Virus record (IMG/VR): IMGVR_UViG_3300020450_000109
Location: 1-21,867 of that record
Source: a virus
Direction: 5' to 3' (one strand)
DNA: 21,867 nucleotides
The position numbers were made by a program, and so were the translations under genes. The notes under the pieces are model-generated. The model was given only the letters and a program-made list of their open reading frames with translations. It was not told the DNA's origin and did no database searches. Positions within the stretch are counted from its first letter, which is position 1. Every line of letters begins with the position of its first letter. Of the stretch, positions 20,424-21,867 are shown piece by piece.

Positions 20424-20864
20424 ATGTTTAATGATGCAAACAGTATTACTTTGACTGTGCCTGAAACACAGGATTATCTGTCAAAGATAAGAAGAAATAT
20501 GATCGGGTTTGATGATTGGTTCACAACCTTTGATCAACATTTTGCAAGTACAAATAATTACCCACCCTATAATACAATAAAGGTTTCTAATCATGAGTAT
20601 AGGGTTGAGGTTGCACTTGCAGGATTCAAGAAGGAAGACTTGAAAGTATACACTCAAGAAGGAAGACTTGTTATTGAGGGTAAGAAAGGTAGTAGTGTAG
20701 AAAAAGATTACGTTCATAAGGGATTGGCACAACGTGCATTCACACGTCAATGGTCATTACCAGATGAACTTGAAGTTAAGAATGTAAAGTTTGAGGATGG
20801 ACTCTTATTGATTGACATTGAAAAAATTATTCCTGATGCACAGCAACGAAAAGATTGGATCTAA
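20424..20864 (+). CDS. hsp20: Small heat-shock protein Hsp20 (IbpA-like chaperone)
   Basis: A 146-residue small heat-shock protein that should hold unfolded proteins in solution during infection. The N-terminal part ends GFDDWFTTFDQHF, as in IbpA-type proteins. The alpha-crystallin domain spans about residues 48-138: YNTIKVSNHEYRVEVALAGF, then LKVYTQEGRLVIEGKK, AFTRQWSLPDELEVKNVKFE and DGLLLIDIEK; the A-x-x-x-DG(L)L element is recognisable. The C-terminus lacks a clear I-x-I tail beyond EKIIPD. A perfect AAGGAGGT lies four bases before the ATG, so high expression is likely. Such genes are common in cyanomyoviruses. Confidence 0.92.
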   Translation: MFNDANSITLTVPETQDYLSKIRRNMIGFDDWFTTFDQHFASTNNYPPYNTIKVSNHEYRVEVALAGFKKEDLKVYTQEGRLVIEGKKGSSVEKDYVHKGLAQRAFTRQWSLPDELEVKNVKFEDGLLLIDIEKIIPDAQQRKDWI

Positions 20865-20891
20865 ATATAATGTAGACTTGGTGATAGTTCG

Positions 20892-21623
20892 TTGTATTCA
20901 AGAGTTCTTAGACACATAAAACCTAGAGATCTAAGAGAGAGTATTACTCTTAGATTTACTGAAATCCTCAATCCAGTTTTCTGGATTGGGGATTCTCTCA
21001 AGCCTGAGGTTAGACAGGCATTGATGAATTTTGCTAAAGCATTTGCTGCTTATGTTGATTTAGATGAAAAAGCAATAACAGATATATTGTTATTGGGTGG
21101 TAATGCGGGGTATAATTATACGTCATACTCAGATTTGGATGTGCATTTAGTGGTCAATCCAAAATATATTCCAGATTGTAATCCTGATTTGCTTGACCAA
21201 TTTTTCATGGACAAAAAAACATTATGGGAATTAACACATAATGTTACAATTTATGGTGTAAAAGCAGAACCATACATCGAAAAACCAGGCATCACAAGAA
21301 AGAAAAGTCAAGGTGTGTACAGTATTATGAAAGGGTCATGGGTTCAAGAACCTGAGATGGTAGATGGAGATGTGGACGAAAGAGAGATAGAAAAAAAAGT
21401 AAATGCTTTTAAAAATCAAATAGATAATCTTATCAAAAATGAAGATGCTAATGGTCTCAAGGAACTCATAAAAAAATTGAGGAGTTCTAGAGGAACATCA
21501 TTACAGAAGTATGGAGAGTATGGATTTGAGAATATGGTATTCAAAGAATTGAGAAATCAAGGTTATATTGACAAAGTACGAACAGTTGTGGTAAACTTAA
21601 AATCAAGAAGTCTTTCCTTATGA
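20892..21623 (+). CDS. Nucleotidyltransferase-like protein
   Basis: A 243-residue protein with a polymerase-beta-type nucleotidyltransferase core: ILLLGGNAGYNYTSYSDLDV, giving the GG motif (69-70) and the metal-binding pair Asp81 and Asp83, followed by HLVVNP. The preceding helix LKPEVRQALMNFAKAF and the phrase LNPVFWIGDS are features I recall in related phage proteins. The usual third carboxylate strand may be VTIYGVKAEPYIE. The C-terminal 80 residues form a charged helical bundle. The substrate (RNA end, protein or small molecule) is unknown. The only possible start is TTG 20892: upstream in frame there is a stop at 20868, and the first ATG is residue 45. Its stop overlaps the next ATG. Confidence 0.72.
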   Translation: MYSRVLRHIKPRDLRESITLRFTEILNPVFWIGDSLKPEVRQALMNFAKAFAAYVDLDEKAITDILLLGGNAGYNYTSYSDLDVHLVVNPKYIPDCNPDLLDQFFMDKKTLWELTHNVTIYGVKAEPYIEKPGITRKKSQGVYSIMKGSWVQEPEMVDGDVDEREIEKKVNAFKNQIDNLIKNEDANGLKELIKKLRSSRGTSLQKYGEYGFENMVFKELRNQGYIDKVRTVVVNLKSRSLSL

Positions 21624-21867
21624 TAAAAATTATATTATTCAAGAACAATCTTGTTCTGGTGTCAAGGATAGAAGAGGTAAGCACAGATTTAGGAGAACCA
21701 GATTGTAAACTTATTGATCCTTTTGAATTGAAAGGAGAATTCTTAGAATCATGGCCATCGTTTACAACACAACGTGAAATGATGGTGCATTCTGATAGTT
21801 TTCTTACTATAATTGAACCAGATAAAACACAGTTAGATAAGTATCAGGCATTAACTGCAAAAAATGT
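21620..21867 (+). CDS. Second Sm-like small protein (3'-truncated by window edge)
   Basis: A frame starting at the ATGA overlap with the nucleotidyltransferase and open to the end of the window (82 codons seen). The layout parallels the protein at 8356: first strand MIKIILFKNNLVLVSRIEEV, then EPDCKLIDPFEL, a Trp (ESWPSF), closing strands MVHSDSFLTIIEPD, and LDKYQAL. This suggests an Sm-like fold shared by both. Similar short proteins are common in marine phages with unknown function. The C-terminus is not visible. Confidence 0.55.
   Translation, partial: MIKIILFKNNLVLVSRIEEVSTDLGEPDCKLIDPFELKGEFLESWPSFTTQREMMVHSDSFLTIIEPDKTQLDKYQALTAKN

Overview
The window is a contiguous piece of a T4-like (cyano)myovirus genome, almost certainly from a phage of marine Synechococcus or Prochlorococcus. 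The T4 core genes appear in recognisable order (20, [67-like], 21, 22, 23, 3, uvsY, uvsW, 55, 47, 46, 45, 44, 62, regA). They are mixed with cyanobacterial-type genes: four high-light-inducible (Hli) proteins, a DUF3110-like protein, a small heat-shock protein and a sugar-nucleotide epimerase. Every supported gene lies on the + strand, the sequence is AT-rich, and genes are packed so tightly that stop and start codons repeatedly overlap (ATGA). Both window edges cut a gene.

Layout. 1-5.5 kb is the late head module: portal gp20 (5' end missing), a gp67-like acidic core protein, an unknown beta-rich protein, protease gp21, scaffold gp22 and major capsid gp23, closed by a strong terminator. T4-type late promoter motifs (NATAAATA) lie at or inside preceding stop codons. 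5.5-12.4 kb holds two small unknown genes, a tail-tube-fold protein (probable gp3), UvsY and UvsW, an Sm-like protein, late sigma factor gp55, and gp47/gp46 (Mre11/Rad50-like) with a DUF3110-like gene between them. 12.4-14.15 kb is the accessory hot spot: a perfect sigma70-type promoter, a structured RNA ending in a terminator, a secreted beta-rich protein, a second terminator, four tandem hli genes, then four very short membrane-peptide genes. 14.15-19.6 kb is the replication module: a DUF3310 protein, clamp gp45, a 43-aa gene, clamp loader gp44, an insertion (epimerase, possible small membrane protein, Dam methylase, three unknown genes), then gp62 and the translational repressor RegA. 19.6-21.9 kb holds a kinase-fold-like protein, Hsp20, a nucleotidyltransferase-like protein and a second Sm-like gene cut by the window end.

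How it works together. In T4, gp55 plus the gp45 clamp loaded by gp44/gp62 activates late promoters, so the window encodes both much of the late-transcription machinery and the head genes it should serve. UvsW, UvsY and gp46/47 form most of the recombination-dependent replication set (UvsX is not here). The hli block and its membrane peptides probably act on the host thylakoid during infection. Candidate novelties are the nano-gene cluster at 13709-14154, the promoter/RNA/terminator unit at 12368-12490, and the kinase-like protein at 19625-20338. All functional names rest on reading motifs by eye and on remembered family sequences; no database search was run.
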